Positions 9,805 to 20,800 of a stretch of 64,000 nt of DNA are shown here, piece by piece. Below the pieces are notes generated by a model. That model was not told the origin of the DNA. It made no database searches and saw only the letters and a list, made by a program, of their open reading frames with translations. Both the position numbers and the translations under genes were made by a program. The first letter of the stretch is position 1; each line of letters opens with the position of its first letter. The stretch lies in the NCBI GenBank assembly GCA_006503475.1, contig RSEH01000025.1:152243-216242 (forward strand). Reading direction: 5' to 3'. The stretch is from Stentor roeselii. Its lineage: Eukaryota > Ciliophora > Heterotrichea > Heterotrichida > Stentoridae.

Positions 9805-10243
9805 TTTTATTAGGGTGATCAAGGGTTTGGATTTGGAATTACTTTGGATCGGAGGTGGGTGGGATTTATGGTAGCTGTGAAGGAGCTTGGAGAGGTACTT
9901 TTAAGAGGATTAATTTTTTAGTTATGAAATGTTAGAATTGTGAGGTAAGTATTTAATAATTATGTAGATATAGTATTTGATATGTTAAGAACTGATATAA
10001 TATTTTGATTTGAACTTTGGGTATTAATTGTAAAGAATCATTATAATCGTATCGAACCTAAAAAAGATATTGAATAGTTACAATCCTACCATAATCAAAA
10101 ACTAAAAAAAATCCTACAAACTCATGAAAAACAATCCAAAAATCGCTTTTCATAAAAATCCTACTCAATTAAATTAATAAAAAACCCTTTATCTTCAAAC
10201 TCAGCCTTTTGCAATAAAACCTTTATTCAATTCCAAATATTAA
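9805..10243. promoter_or_regulatory. Divergent intergenic region
   Basis: 439 bp between a minus-strand start (9804) and a plus-strand start (10244). The left part is G-rich and the right part C/A-rich on the plus strand, so both genes are preceded by C/A-rich sense sequence. No open frame or RNA gene was recognised. It presumably contains both promoters. Confidence 0.5.
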
Positions 10244-11431
10244 ATGACTGAAACCAAAAACTACGTGATTCGTTTCAACAAAGACCAGACATTTTCCCCA
10301 AAGACTCTTCCGAGCCTGTCCTCTCCTCACACTCCAATCCTCCGATCACTAAGTCCATCAATCCGTACAAAAGAAGGTTTTTCAGGCCATTTAGATCATT
10401 TCCCATCTCTATCCAAGCTAAACACTCCAAAAGTGAACCATTTCGGCCGGTTTCTAAGTGAATCAAAAGTCTCATCAATAAACCCAAGCCGAGTGATCGA
10501 GAACAGTTGTGGAAAAGTAAAAATAATTGCAGCAAACACAAATCCAGGCTTTTTAAACAAAAGAAACGAGGACCGAGTGAAGATTATCCTGAACTTAAAA
10601 AAACCAGTCCTTTTTTCTGAAGACTTGTGGCCAAAGTCGTCGTTTTACGGTCTTTACGACGGGCATGACGGGAAATTCTCAGCTGAGTTTTTGAGAGAAA
10701 ATCTTCATGATTTCATTTTACTCGATAAAAACTTCCCTTTTCGTCTCAAAGAAGCTGTTTTTGAAGGTTTTCGAAATACTGAGAGAAAGTTACTTGAAAG
10801 TAGCGAAGAACAAACAGATTTTTCTGGAGCTTCTGCTGTTGTTTTTATTGTTGTTGGAAATAAATGTGTTGCTGGGAATCTTGGAGATGCTGTTGCTGTT
10901 TTAAGTGTTGATGAAGGGAGAAAAGTTGTGAATCTTAGCAAGGAACATAAAACTTTTGATGAAAGTGAAGTGAAAAGAATTGAGGAAAAGGGAGGAAGCT
11001 TGTTTTCTGAATATTTTATTGATGATAAGGGATTTAAATGTGAAAAAGGACCTTTGAGGATTAATCCTGGAGGACTTAGTGTGACTCGATGCTTTGGATC
11101 TCCTCAGGCGAAAATGAAGAAATTTGGAGGGATTAAAGGAATGATTTTAGATCAACCTTATGTCAGAGGATTTAAGGTTAAGGAAAATTTTGATTTTGTT
11201 TTGTTGGCTAGTTCGGGATTTTTTGATAAGATGAATTGTGAAGAGGTTGTTGAAAAGGTCTGGAATGGGATTCGGTTATGTGAAAATGATGCGAGTCTTG
11301 AACAGAAACTTGATGCTGGAGTTAGGAAATTGTTGAAAGATGCTTTGAAAAATAGGTGTGAAAATAATCTTACTGTTATTTTGATCGGGTTTAAGAACCT
11401 TGTTCAAGCTCTTAATGAAAAATTGTATTAA
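10244..11431 (+). CDS. PP2C-fold protein, probable pseudophosphatase (395 aa)
   Basis: The order of PP2C/PPM motifs is complete: KRNED (106-110), YDGHDG (138-143), GASAVV (195-200), GNLGDAVAV (211-219), LSKEHK, GGLSVTRCFGS (276-286), ASSGFFD (322-328) and NNLTVIL (374-380). The first metal Asp (D139) is kept. The metal-binding Asp of the usual xSDGLWD motif is Ser324, the Asp of the usual DNxT motif is Asn374, and FGD is FGS. Loss of two core metal ligands predicts an inactive or strongly altered phosphatase, as in known PPM pseudophosphatases (inference). The first 90 residues are Ser/Pro-rich and probably disordered. The start is the ATG at 10244 and the stop is TAA. Confidence 0.85.
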   Translation: MTETKNYVIRFNKDQTFSPKTLPSLSSPHTPILRSLSPSIRTKEGFSGHLDHFPSLSKLNTPKVNHFGRFLSESKVSSINPSRVIENSCGKVKIIAANTNPGFLNKRNEDRVKIILNLKKPVLFSEDLWPKSSFYGLYDGHDGKFSAEFLRENLHDFILLDKNFPFRLKEAVFEGFRNTERKLLESSEEQTDFSGASAVVFIVVGNKCVAGNLGDAVAVLSVDEGRKVVNLSKEHKTFDESEVKRIEEKGGSLFSEYFIDDKGFKCEKGPLRINPGGLSVTRCFGSPQAKMKKFGGIKGMILDQPYVRGFKVKENFDFVLLASSGFFDKMNCEEVVEKVWNGIRLCENDASLEQKLDAGVRKLLKDALKNRCENNLTVILIGFKNLVQALNEKLY

Positions 11432-11613
11432 ATTGTAATTTAGAATTTAAAGAATTAGAAGTTTGTGGATTACTTTAATTATTGCAAGTATTAAAAGTGA
11501 TCCTTTTAATTATTCATATTTTTATCTTTAATAATAATCTTGATGTTCATGATATTAAATCATCTAATGAAAGGAGTAGATAATTAAACCATTTCCCAAA
11601 AAATTAATAAAAA

Positions 11614-14181
11614 CTATTCTAAACTTTTCTTTAAAGCTTTAATTTGAATGAAAAGTCCATGAAAGATATGACGACCATTCAAAACCTTGTTCAAGCCCTC
11701 TACTTTTTCCCAAAAAATCTCATCAATTTTATCGTTTTTCTTCACAAGAGCAAGTAAAGTACACAACAAATTTTTAACAATACAATTCTTAACCTTCAGC
11801 TTGACATCACTTTTTTCAACTTTCCTAGCACACTTCAGAACTTTCATCAAAAAACCATGACTAGTCCCTTTCCAAGCCTTCGCTAAAACTTTCATCACTT
11901 CAGAAGCCTGTATCTGGGTATTAGGATTTCTTCCACTGACCACATATTCTAATATTTTTTCAAAAATTTCTAAATTTTCCAAGTTTTTCGTTAAAATTTC
12001 AAGTAAAACCTCGATTTTAAGACTATTACTGTGTTTTTCAAAAAATTTCGCAACTAAATCCTTTAAAATTTTTTCAAATTCCTGTTGGTCAAGATTTTGA
12101 AGGATTTTTAAGAGACTTGCCATGTTTTTAGCAAGAATTCCAGAAAGATTTTTATCATTAGTAGCTGATTTAAAGCAAAACAACAGTAAATCTTTAATTT
12201 GATCTTTATGGCTTATCTGGACTTCCAGTTCTTTTTTATGAATTTTCTGTAAAATCGCTGAAATTCGATTGACAAGGTTTCTGTTTTGCTTTACTTTACT
12301 TGCAGATCTCAGAGCAAGCAGCAGACTGGTGTAAACTTTCAGTTTGTGATCAATATTTTTTGACTTTTTTATCACGATTTCTAAAAACTCCGAAGATCTT
12401 GTCAAAAAAGAGTCACGAACGAGTTTTTCTTGAAGTTTTGAGTTGTTTTGTTCGTTTAATAAGTTATTTTCTTGACTTTCTTCTTGATTTTCTTCTGGTT
12501 TTTCCTCGATTTCTATTGAAAACTGCCCAGTTTCCATGATTTTGCAGAGCTGAGATAGAAAATCTTCTGAAATTTCATTCACGAAGTCTTTAAACACTTT
12601 ACTAACAGCGAACCGCATGTACCCCACTGGTTTAGCAAGAGAAGAAAGCAGAAAAATCATAAGTTCATCTAAATTTTTCGCTTTTCCATTGACAATCTTC
12701 TTTAACACCCTGAGAAAATCATTGAAATCTGCTGAATTTCCATATAAAATCCCTTCAATCGCCAACATTTTCAAAACTTTTACCAAATTTTCCATTTGAG
12801 TCGATGTGACGATTGCAAGGTCTCCCGCTTGTCGTTTTCCTGAATGGTTCTGAGAAGCAAGAATTTCGAAATTTTCAGCTTCTTTCAACTTTTCTAGAAC
12901 TGAACCTGCCACTTCTGAGTCTTGACGGAAAAACTTTAAAATCATGTCGGCTAAGCTGAAGTCGTTTGCGAGGTTTAAAACTTTTATTTTCGCTGCTTCT
13001 GAGGAAGAGTCTTGGTTTAGGCTGAACCTTAAAAGCTTTTTAATGCCGAGTTTCTGTAGTTCAGGAGTTTTACATATCAAGTAAATGACATTTACTGCGA
13101 AATTCGCTTTTTTTCCGGTTTGGAATTTGAAAACTTCTTGAATTAGCCATTTTTTCGCACTTTTATCTAACTTTTCGATGATTTTTTCGAAACAGGACTT
13201 GAAAAAATCAAGGACTTTTAAAGATTCAACCATTTGTAGCAATACGGTCATTAAGTTGACTTTATGTTTGTATTTTTCAATGAAGTCTAAAAATATTGTT
13301 TTTGCTTTTGAAGCGATTTCGTGTTCTCTCATCTTTTTAACGAATAAATTATCCTGCCAGACGTTCCAAAAGCCCGGAGTTATCACCTGGCTTAAGTCAG
13401 CACCTTGCCGGTGAAACTCCAGGAAAAGCAAAAAGCTGAGATGAACTCTTTTATCTCTTTTTTTGTCTTCGATATTTACATCTTTTTCTACAAAGACTTC
13501 CCAAAGTTGACTTTCCTTTCCGGTGGATATTGAGGATGAGACTAGTAGTTTCCAGATCTGGTGAAGTCTTGGCATTACTTTGCATGAACCTTTGAAGATC
13601 AGCTGCTTGTGACGACCTGCTAGGTTTAGCACGCCTTCTGGTTTCATCGACGAGTAGTTAATCATCAACAAGTTCAAATCTTGCTCAGCTCCTCCAAGTT
13701 TTGGAAGCCTTTTTCTCTCAGGGTCCGATGCGATTCCAACAGCGACAAGTTCTTTAAGACTTGATTTTTGTTTAAAGATCTCAACAATTTTCTCAGACAA
13801 GGTTTGTGGAGGTCTTTTCTCAGCTCTTATCAGCGAAACATAGATCAAAACTTCAGCTGTCATCACTTGGAACGGACTGACTCCAGAATGGTCCAGATTT
13901 TGGAAGTAAGAAGAGATATGTTCGAGTTTTAACTGGAATTCTCGAAAAATCATCGTCAAACCCATGGAAAACCCGATTTTCGCTAGTTTTGAGCCAGTCA
14001 AGCCCTTTAAAAGACGGTCTAGAGTGTATTTCAGGGAATTTGAAAGGTTTCCCAGAACTGTACTCACTGAAGATAAGTCAGTTTTCAGTGTTTGGCTCAG
14101 TGAGGATACTGCTGGTCTAATCATGTCTTCCTGCCCGGAAGCTAGATCAGAAAAGATGATTAGGAAACCTTTGGACTCCAT
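11614..14181 (-). CDS. Pol5/MYBBP1A-like nucleolar protein (855 aa)
   Basis: A long alpha-helical, HEAT-like protein. The N-terminal block with YTLDRLLKGLTGSKLAKIGF and the later NLAGRHKQLIFKGS resemble the conserved start of the DNA polymerase phi (Pol5 / Myb-binding protein 1A) family, which despite its name works in the nucleolus in rRNA synthesis. It is shorter than human MYBBP1A or yeast Pol5, which is common in protists. An acidic low-complexity stretch (E/N/Q rich) lies near residues 555-575, where the family has its acidic insert. The start is the ATG at 14181, only 34 bp after the stop of the palmitoyltransferase gene, so its promoter must be tiny or lie inside the upstream gene. Confidence 0.65.
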   Translation of the reverse strand: MESKGFLIIFSDLASGQEDMIRPAVSSLSQTLKTDLSSVSTVLGNLSNSLKYTLDRLLKGLTGSKLAKIGFSMGLTMIFREFQLKLEHISSYFQNLDHSGVSPFQVMTAEVLIYVSLIRAEKRPPQTLSEKIVEIFKQKSSLKELVAVGIASDPERKRLPKLGGAEQDLNLLMINYSSMKPEGVLNLAGRHKQLIFKGSCKVMPRLHQIWKLLVSSSISTGKESQLWEVFVEKDVNIEDKKRDKRVHLSFLLFLEFHRQGADLSQVITPGFWNVWQDNLFVKKMREHEIASKAKTIFLDFIEKYKHKVNLMTVLLQMVESLKVLDFFKSCFEKIIEKLDKSAKKWLIQEVFKFQTGKKANFAVNVIYLICKTPELQKLGIKKLLRFSLNQDSSSEAAKIKVLNLANDFSLADMILKFFRQDSEVAGSVLEKLKEAENFEILASQNHSGKRQAGDLAIVTSTQMENLVKVLKMLAIEGILYGNSADFNDFLRVLKKIVNGKAKNLDELMIFLLSSLAKPVGYMRFAVSKVFKDFVNEISEDFLSQLCKIMETGQFSIEIEEKPEENQEESQENNLLNEQNNSKLQEKLVRDSFLTRSSEFLEIVIKKSKNIDHKLKVYTSLLLALRSASKVKQNRNLVNRISAILQKIHKKELEVQISHKDQIKDLLLFCFKSATNDKNLSGILAKNMASLLKILQNLDQQEFEKILKDLVAKFFEKHSNSLKIEVLLEILTKNLENLEIFEKILEYVVSGRNPNTQIQASEVMKVLAKAWKGTSHGFLMKVLKCARKVEKSDVKLKVKNCIVKNLLCTLLALVKKNDKIDEIFWEKVEGLNKVLNGRHIFHGLFIQIKALKKSLE

Positions 14182-14215
14182 TAACTCTATTACTAACAGC
14201 TTTGCATTCTTACTA

Positions 14216-14797
14216 TTAGCTATAGGCGATCTTTAGTCTAAAAAACAAGGTGGTAATTGAATAAATCAGCAGGAGAAATGTGCAGATTATCAGCCCGTAA
14301 AAGTATTTTATTGTTTTTCGTCCTACGCATTTACCGAGAAGGCAGTAGTGGTCGTCGTACTCCTCAATGCAAACTCTGCACTTCTTACAATGCTCAGTAT
14401 AATCTTCCTTCAGCAAGTTACAGTCACTACATATCTTATCAAGTGCATAATTAAAGTCACTACTCGATTTCATCTGAAGTGTCGGAATAACCATCCCAGG
14501 GTTACTCAAAGAGCAAACAAGATAAAAGAAGAACTCCGCAAAAAACACTAAAACTCCAACAACTAAGTTAATTTTCGATACTTTCCGACTAACATCAATG
14601 ACAAAAACCAAAAAAACAATGAATAAAAAAGCGAAAGTGCATGCAAAGGCCGGCCCTAACTATTTCTTACAATGAGGTCCAAGTGTGATGCGAGGACTAC
14701 CTTCGCTATCAATTAAAAAACAATGAACTTTTCCAATCTTTTGATATCTGGTGTTAGGAGAGGCGATTGCTGAGATGTCAAAAGTATTTCGTTGCAT
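14216..14797 (-). CDS. DHYC-type protein S-palmitoyltransferase, one 15-nt intron (188 aa)
   Basis: Exon 1 starts at the ATG at 14797 and ends in GPHW across the intron at 14656-14670; an open frame without an ATG (from 14611) is thus extended by about 60 residues. The product has ITLGPHW before TM1 (about 44-64), as in many zDHHC enzymes, TM2 (about 70-91), then the Cys-rich domain: CxxC (118/121), HCxxCxxC (131-137) and the catalytic D144-H-Y-C147. DHYC in place of DHHC is a known functional variant (yeast Akr1, Pfa5). One helix (about 160-180) follows and then the stop at 188, so the usual fourth helix and TTxE region are missing. It lies 43 bp after the giant USP gene and 34 bp before the Pol5-like gene, same strand. 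Confidence 0.85.
14656..14670 (-). other. 15-nt spliceosomal intron
   Basis: The sense strand reads GTAAGAAATAGTTAG, with an in-frame TAG. Splicing creates the conserved GPHW motif across the junction and supplies the only ATG start for the DHYC enzyme. It has A at position 10 and TAG at the acceptor. Confidence 0.92.
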
Positions 14798-14840
14798 TTT
14801 TTTGTTATAAGACCATCTTTATCGATTATATTGATGTTAA

Positions 14841-17800
14841 TTATAAAGAATCAGTCTCGCTTTCGTCTGTATTGTAAAAGTCGTTGTTGTTATAAGGCTG
14901 TTCTGGCTCTAGTTCTTCTATCTTGAATATTTGTCTTAGTTTTGAGTAACACTTGATGACTTCTTCGCTTAAATGACGAGTGTTGTCTAGATAGTCCCAG
15001 TAATAAACGTTGTTGTCTGATTTTGATGGATTTGAAAGAACTTCTTTGAAGATTCTTTCGTTCTCTGTTGTTATTAGAGAAAATTCTTCGTATTTTAAAA
15101 GGTCGCTCCACCAGACTAACACTGCGTTGAAGAAATGAAGAGGACGGCTTCGGAGCCAGTGGTCGAGGAATGTGTTTTCGGATTCGCTGTTTTTGTAGAC
15201 TGGAAGGGTAACCAATAGTTTCGCTCTTTCATATTTCAAGGAATCTTTGATTGTTAAAAGGTGAAAACCCACAAAGAGTAAGCTATTGAATCTATTTTGC
15301 TCGTATTTCACATCAAAAATACTAGAAACAAACTTCCATAATGCTATCCGACTTGCTGATAGATTTTCCCATAAAAGATGAGTTAAGATGTGAATAGAGT
15401 CATAATTTTTCCCTGCAAGGACTAGCTTTTCAATGGTCTTACAGGACAAAAGATCGTTTTCTTCTGGGTCTTCGAATTTGAATGATGAAAGACTTGCGTA
15501 GAAAGGCAGGTTGTTAGAGGAAATCATTGATCTGGTCTTGGAACGTCTTGTTAGGTTTGCTGCTGTTTCAATTAGCGTGAGTTTATCAGAGTAAGAATTT
15601 ACCTGCACGCCAGCAATATCTGCCGTAAACTGACTAATCAAATTAAAAGTCACAGAAAAATGAGAAAAAAGTTTAAAAATCCTCTCCTTCTGTGATAAAA
15701 TCGTGATTACTGCAAAGACCTCACTAGATGCCTTCATATTATTCATAGCTTTCCTAACCAAACCAGAGAAAAACATCTTAAAAAACCTTGCAGTAGCCGA
15801 AAAATACTCATCTTCCAAATCAAAACTCGACCCAAACAACTCCAACTCTTCCCCACAAGGTTCAAAAGAGTTCTCAATAACCAAAACCTTGATTTTTTCA
15901 ATTAAATACTCTTCTTCATCAACAGCAGCCTGACTAATAACCTGCACTAAAAACGTTCTAAACTCATTTTTCACCTCTTCTCTCGAAAAAATCAAAACTT
16001 CTGCTAAAATTCCGAAATTTTCAATAAAAAACTGAAGAATCCAAACAGAAAGTCCATTATTTCCTTTAAACCATCCATTCAGCTTCGAAAGCCAAGAAAT
16101 GAAATTCCCTGATTGTCTAGCTCGAAGAAGAGCTTCAAACATGTAAATCGTTGCGATTTTTACTAAAACTTCAGAAAATTCTCGATTTTCATTCATGTCT
16201 GCCCTGTGGGCAGACACTTGCAAGACGATCTCGAAGACTTCAGGGCGAGCTTCAAGTTCAGTCCAAGAGTTTCCAGTGATTTGTTGGCCATTTTGCATTA
16301 ATAGTCCAAGTTTCCATCTTTTATGCAAGTCTTGGGTGAGACTGAGTTCTTTTTTCCATTGAAAATAGCCTTCAAGTTGAGAACAAGCAAGAAAATCTTT
16401 CAAGAAATCTGAATAACTGGAACTGAAAAAGAACTTATCTCTTAAAAACTCTTTATTTTCTTTTCTGATCTTTGAACGAATTTTATTGACAGGGTTGATG
16501 AAAAGTCCCTGTGGTTCTTCTTTATCTTGAGAAAAATCATTGATTTGGGTGGATCTCTGGTATATTAAAAGATAAGCATTTCTTGTTTTAGGATAAGAAA
16601 CTTCATCAAAATTCCAGTTTTGAAGGTTTTCACTTCCAAAACACTCTTCTTTTAAATGACTAACGTCGAAGTACTCGACATGTTTATCGTCAAACTTGAA
16701 CCAGGAGCCTCGGTCTCGGTCTTTGATGATTGAAAAATAATGTCCAACGTCTGCACTGCCGGAATGGACGAGAACTCCAACAAGGTCATAAAGATAATAA
16801 GAGTCTTCTGAATGAGAACAGTCACTCCAGGTTTTAAAGTCGATACTCGTGGGGAATTCACAGAAATCGTTTATTTTAGTTCTTTGCATTGTGTTGTAGT
16901 TGAACTCGAAACGCTTCAAGTGGATTATCACGGTGTTTGAAAGGTCTGATATCAGGCAACGCTTCTCTGCTGGGATCTTTTTGTCGTATTGGTCGCAGTA
17001 GTACTGGTTGTCTCCGTCTAGAATGTCTTCTTTTACGAATAGGTCTAGGGCTTCTGAGAGGGTCTTTTTGTTTATGATGTCTAGGGAAATGCGGTAGAAG
17101 GTCTCTTCTCTTAAGCTTTTGTAAGGAAAATCTGCCTCGAGTGACTTGATTTCGTGAACGAATTTACCTCCTACGCAGACTTGAAATAATGTTCTGTGTC
17201 TGGTAGGTTTCAAAATCTCTTCAATTTTATCATGCAACAAATTAAAAAACTCATCCACATCCTGCTGTTGTTTAACATTCAAAGCAAGTCCATCATAATC
17301 CTTAAAAGCCTTGCAAAACCCAGTCGGTTCAAAGAACTGTTTATCACTTTCCTCTAAATTCCAAAAGACCACTTTCAACTGAAACAGTAAATTATCCCCT
17401 AAGTCTTCTTCCAAGTCCTCAACAAATATCTCAGCTTCCTGAATTCCTTTTCGAAAGCTTTGAATCATGAAAAGCTGTTGAAGCAGCGAGTTTAAATAAC
17501 AAGTCGCTCCAAAATTGCGAAGTCCAACAAAGCCTGTCGAGCTTTTTCCTGTTATTTCTGAGTCGAAGTTTGAATTCAAGAAGTCTAACTCGCTCCGGCC
17601 TGGCAGATGCGAAAGACTCCTGTAGTCGGTCAGGATACTTCTGGGAAGGTGGTAAGCTGATAAACCTTCTAGAAGAGAGTTGAAGTTTGGACGAGAGTAT
17701 CTGGCTAGGTTTAATAATAATGCAAATGCTGACCTTCTTGAGGACTCTTGGGTGAACTTTGCTGGGTGGTTTTCTCCGTCAATAAGAGAAGAATAAACAA

Positions 17801-20800
17801 CCTTTATCAAGCCCGTACAATCAGGAGGTGAAAAATCAAGTAAAGTACTAGCAAGATTCAAATACCCCTTAAGTAAACTTTCCTCCTTATCCCCAAAAGC
17901 TCCAGGATCCTTCAACAGCCTTTCAATAGTTTCTAAACTTTTATCCAAAAGTATCTTCTCGGAGTATCCTTCCTTAATAAGCTGAACAAGTACTTCAAAG
18001 TACTCATCACAATGATTATGTGAGTTTTCAGGCAATTTCTGAAGAAGCACCTTTAAGAAGTAATTAACAGGAGCTTCTAAGTTTCCAGGTGGACTGGGAA
18101 TCGATTCAACAATAGAGAGGATAGTGAACTTGATCGACTCTCTTACTTTACTTTTTTCAGAGTCCAACAAATAATTGACAAGACTGTTAAAAGAGTCTCT
18201 CTTATAAATCTCGCTGAGTAGAAATGGATGACTGATGATCAAAGGTACCATGAAGTCCAGTGCACGTTCTATTAAAGAAGTTCCATCAAGTTCTTTACTT
18301 GCACAAGTTTCTATTATTTCTAGCATCTTTCCTGTCAGTTCTAAGAAATCAATACTTTTGACTTGCTCTGATGTACTTTGTAGCTGGTCGATTATAAAAA
18401 CTTTTAAAGTCTTGATAAGATTTTCAAGACATACTAAAAATGATTTGCTTTTGTCGTCAAATCTTTGAGATGTCATCACGATTTTGTAGAGATGATCTAT
18501 ACCTCCTGATAGGTAAAACTTTTCTTTCCAGTTTTCGGAAAGTTCTGAGGTGAGGATATCTTTGATAATATTCAGGCCATATAACAATTTATGATGACAA
18601 ACAGAACTAAGAATACTTTTCCAACCTTCATCAAGTTTATGAATTTTCTCAAGAATCAAAGGATTCACAGGACATTTCGCTAAAAGTTTCCAGACCCTAT
18701 TGCTAATATTTTCATTTCCCAAATCAAAAAGTGTGAAAAGTAAGTTAAAGTAACTTTCATTACTGCTTAAAATTTCACTGACACTCTTACACCCACCATC
18801 CCCTTTATTTTTCTCTACTTTTTCCTGAATATCATTCAAAACCTCCTCATTAACAAGCATATTAACAGCATCTTCCAATGAATTATTCGAGTTTTCCAAA
18901 GCAGTAATTAAAACATCTTCACAAAATCCCTGAAAAATCGATTTCAAAGTTTCTAAATTTTCCAAAAAATTTTCTTCAGCTTTTTCCAGTTCTTTGCTTA
19001 TTTGAAAAACCGAAACAAACGACTCCGGCCCTAATTCAAGGTCTTTAACAGTTTTTCTTTCAAGTCTAAAGCTGATTTTTTTATTTCCCAGGAATAAAAC
19101 AATTTCAGAGGTGGTTAAAATTGGACTGATTTGGGAAACGATGAGAGTTTTAAGGGAACTCACAAGGGTCTTACTGAGAAGGCTTAGTTTGAAGGACTTG
19201 GGATAAGTGTTAGGGACTTGGTTTTTTATCAGGATTTCTGTTGTTTCTGATTTGTTTTCGAATTCTTGCAAGAATTCTGTTAGGATTATCACGCAGCGAA
19301 GGATTTGGGAATAACTGTCTTGGTCTAGATGGATTTGAACTCGCTCTACTCCTTCTGTTATGAACTCTCTGATGTTTATTAAAAAGTCGTCGATTTTTTG
19401 ATCTCTTGGATGGGATAGGGTTTTGTATAGGGTGTGGATGAAACGAGAAGCGATACGGAATACGCTTTTTTGCTTTGATTTTAGGATTACTTCCCATAAG
19501 TATTGCATTCCTAGAAGGCTGCTTTCTTTTGCTTCGATATGTCCGTGGAAGTCACTAACAATCAACCCATGCTGTTTATTCAAGTTAATAAAAAGTTTTT
19601 CAAAGCACTTAAAACCTTCATAGCTCATAGACCTTGCATCAAGTTTCAAAAACAAGTCAGTAAAAACAAAATGAGTAATTTCCTCATTAACCAAAGCGCC
19701 TCCCATGAACCAAACATCAATACATCCAGAAAGCCACCCAAAGAAAATCTCAAATTCTTCCTCACAAACAGCATTTAAGACCATAGCTTCCCACAAGACC
19801 TGCAAATGTTTAATCTGAAAGGTTTCCGAACTAGATTTAAACAAAAACTTGATAAAATTGAGTCTAAACTTCAATTCTTCAAAGAAACTCATATCAGAGT
19901 CCTTAGAAACCTTAAGTGCCCTGAAGACTTCCGCATGTTTTTTTCCTCTTTCCTCACTTTCATGTGAATCATCATCACTAGAGCAGGTAAAGCAGACATC
20001 TTCTCGTTCATCATCAAGTTTTTCTCCAGTTAAAACAAGCTGAGCAAGTTCAACAGCTTCAGTCTTAAACAATAAAAAACTAGTGAAAAGTTCAGATAAT
20101 AAATGATATTCTCTGTCTAATGTTTTTACTATAGTTGCCTTTGACTCGTCGTAGTTAGACCGAATGTCGCTATAGGAAAGAACTAGTTCTTCTAGTAATT
20201 TGCAAGAAGTGACTATTGAAGAGTTTCTTTTTAAATTTTCAATGCATTTTGATAGAAACTTATGTCGATCACCTCGACAGTTGTAAGTTGATAGAAGGTC
20301 TTTTAAGATAAGATAAGCTTGTTTTGAGATGCTTGAAGCGACTTCTGTTGTGTCTTGAACCAGTTTCCATAAAAAGTCAAGGACTTCAGTGTAAGTGAAT
20401 GAATCTTGACGGATCATTGTAAAGTTTTCTTTTAACTCTTCTGGTTCTTTCCAACAACCTTCGCCTTTCTCGTCGTTTGACCTTGATGAACTTTTTGAAC
20501 TGTTTAATGCGAGATTTTTTATTAGTGATAAGGTGGATGAATCGATTTCGTTTAAGTCAAGACTCACGATTTTGCTGAATAGAAACTGAAGGTCGGATAG
20601 TTTAAAGGTTTCGCATAGATCAGTGAAGAGGTTTATTAAAGCAACTCGGTCGGTTTCATGTTTTACTACTGCGCAGTCCCATAGTTTGCCGATGTTGTTT
20701 TTGTCGAACCTGTTATGAATATACAATAACTTGACCAGTTCTTTCGACCTTTTCACAAGTTCCGGATGAGTACTACTTCCAAATATAACATCCAACAAAT

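Noticed and set aside
10517-10532. Intron-like GTAAAAATAATTGCAG (16 nt) inside the PP2C-like gene.
   Set aside because: Removing 16 nt would break the frame just before the KRNED motif. The unspliced frame gives the expected PP2C motifs.
14231-14246. A 16-nt GT...AG segment near the end of the DHYC gene whose removal would fuse it in frame to the Pol5-like protein.
   Set aside because: The donor is GTTTTTT, not GTA, the acceptor is AAAG, and a fusion of these two families makes no sense. The Pol5-like gene has its own ATG.
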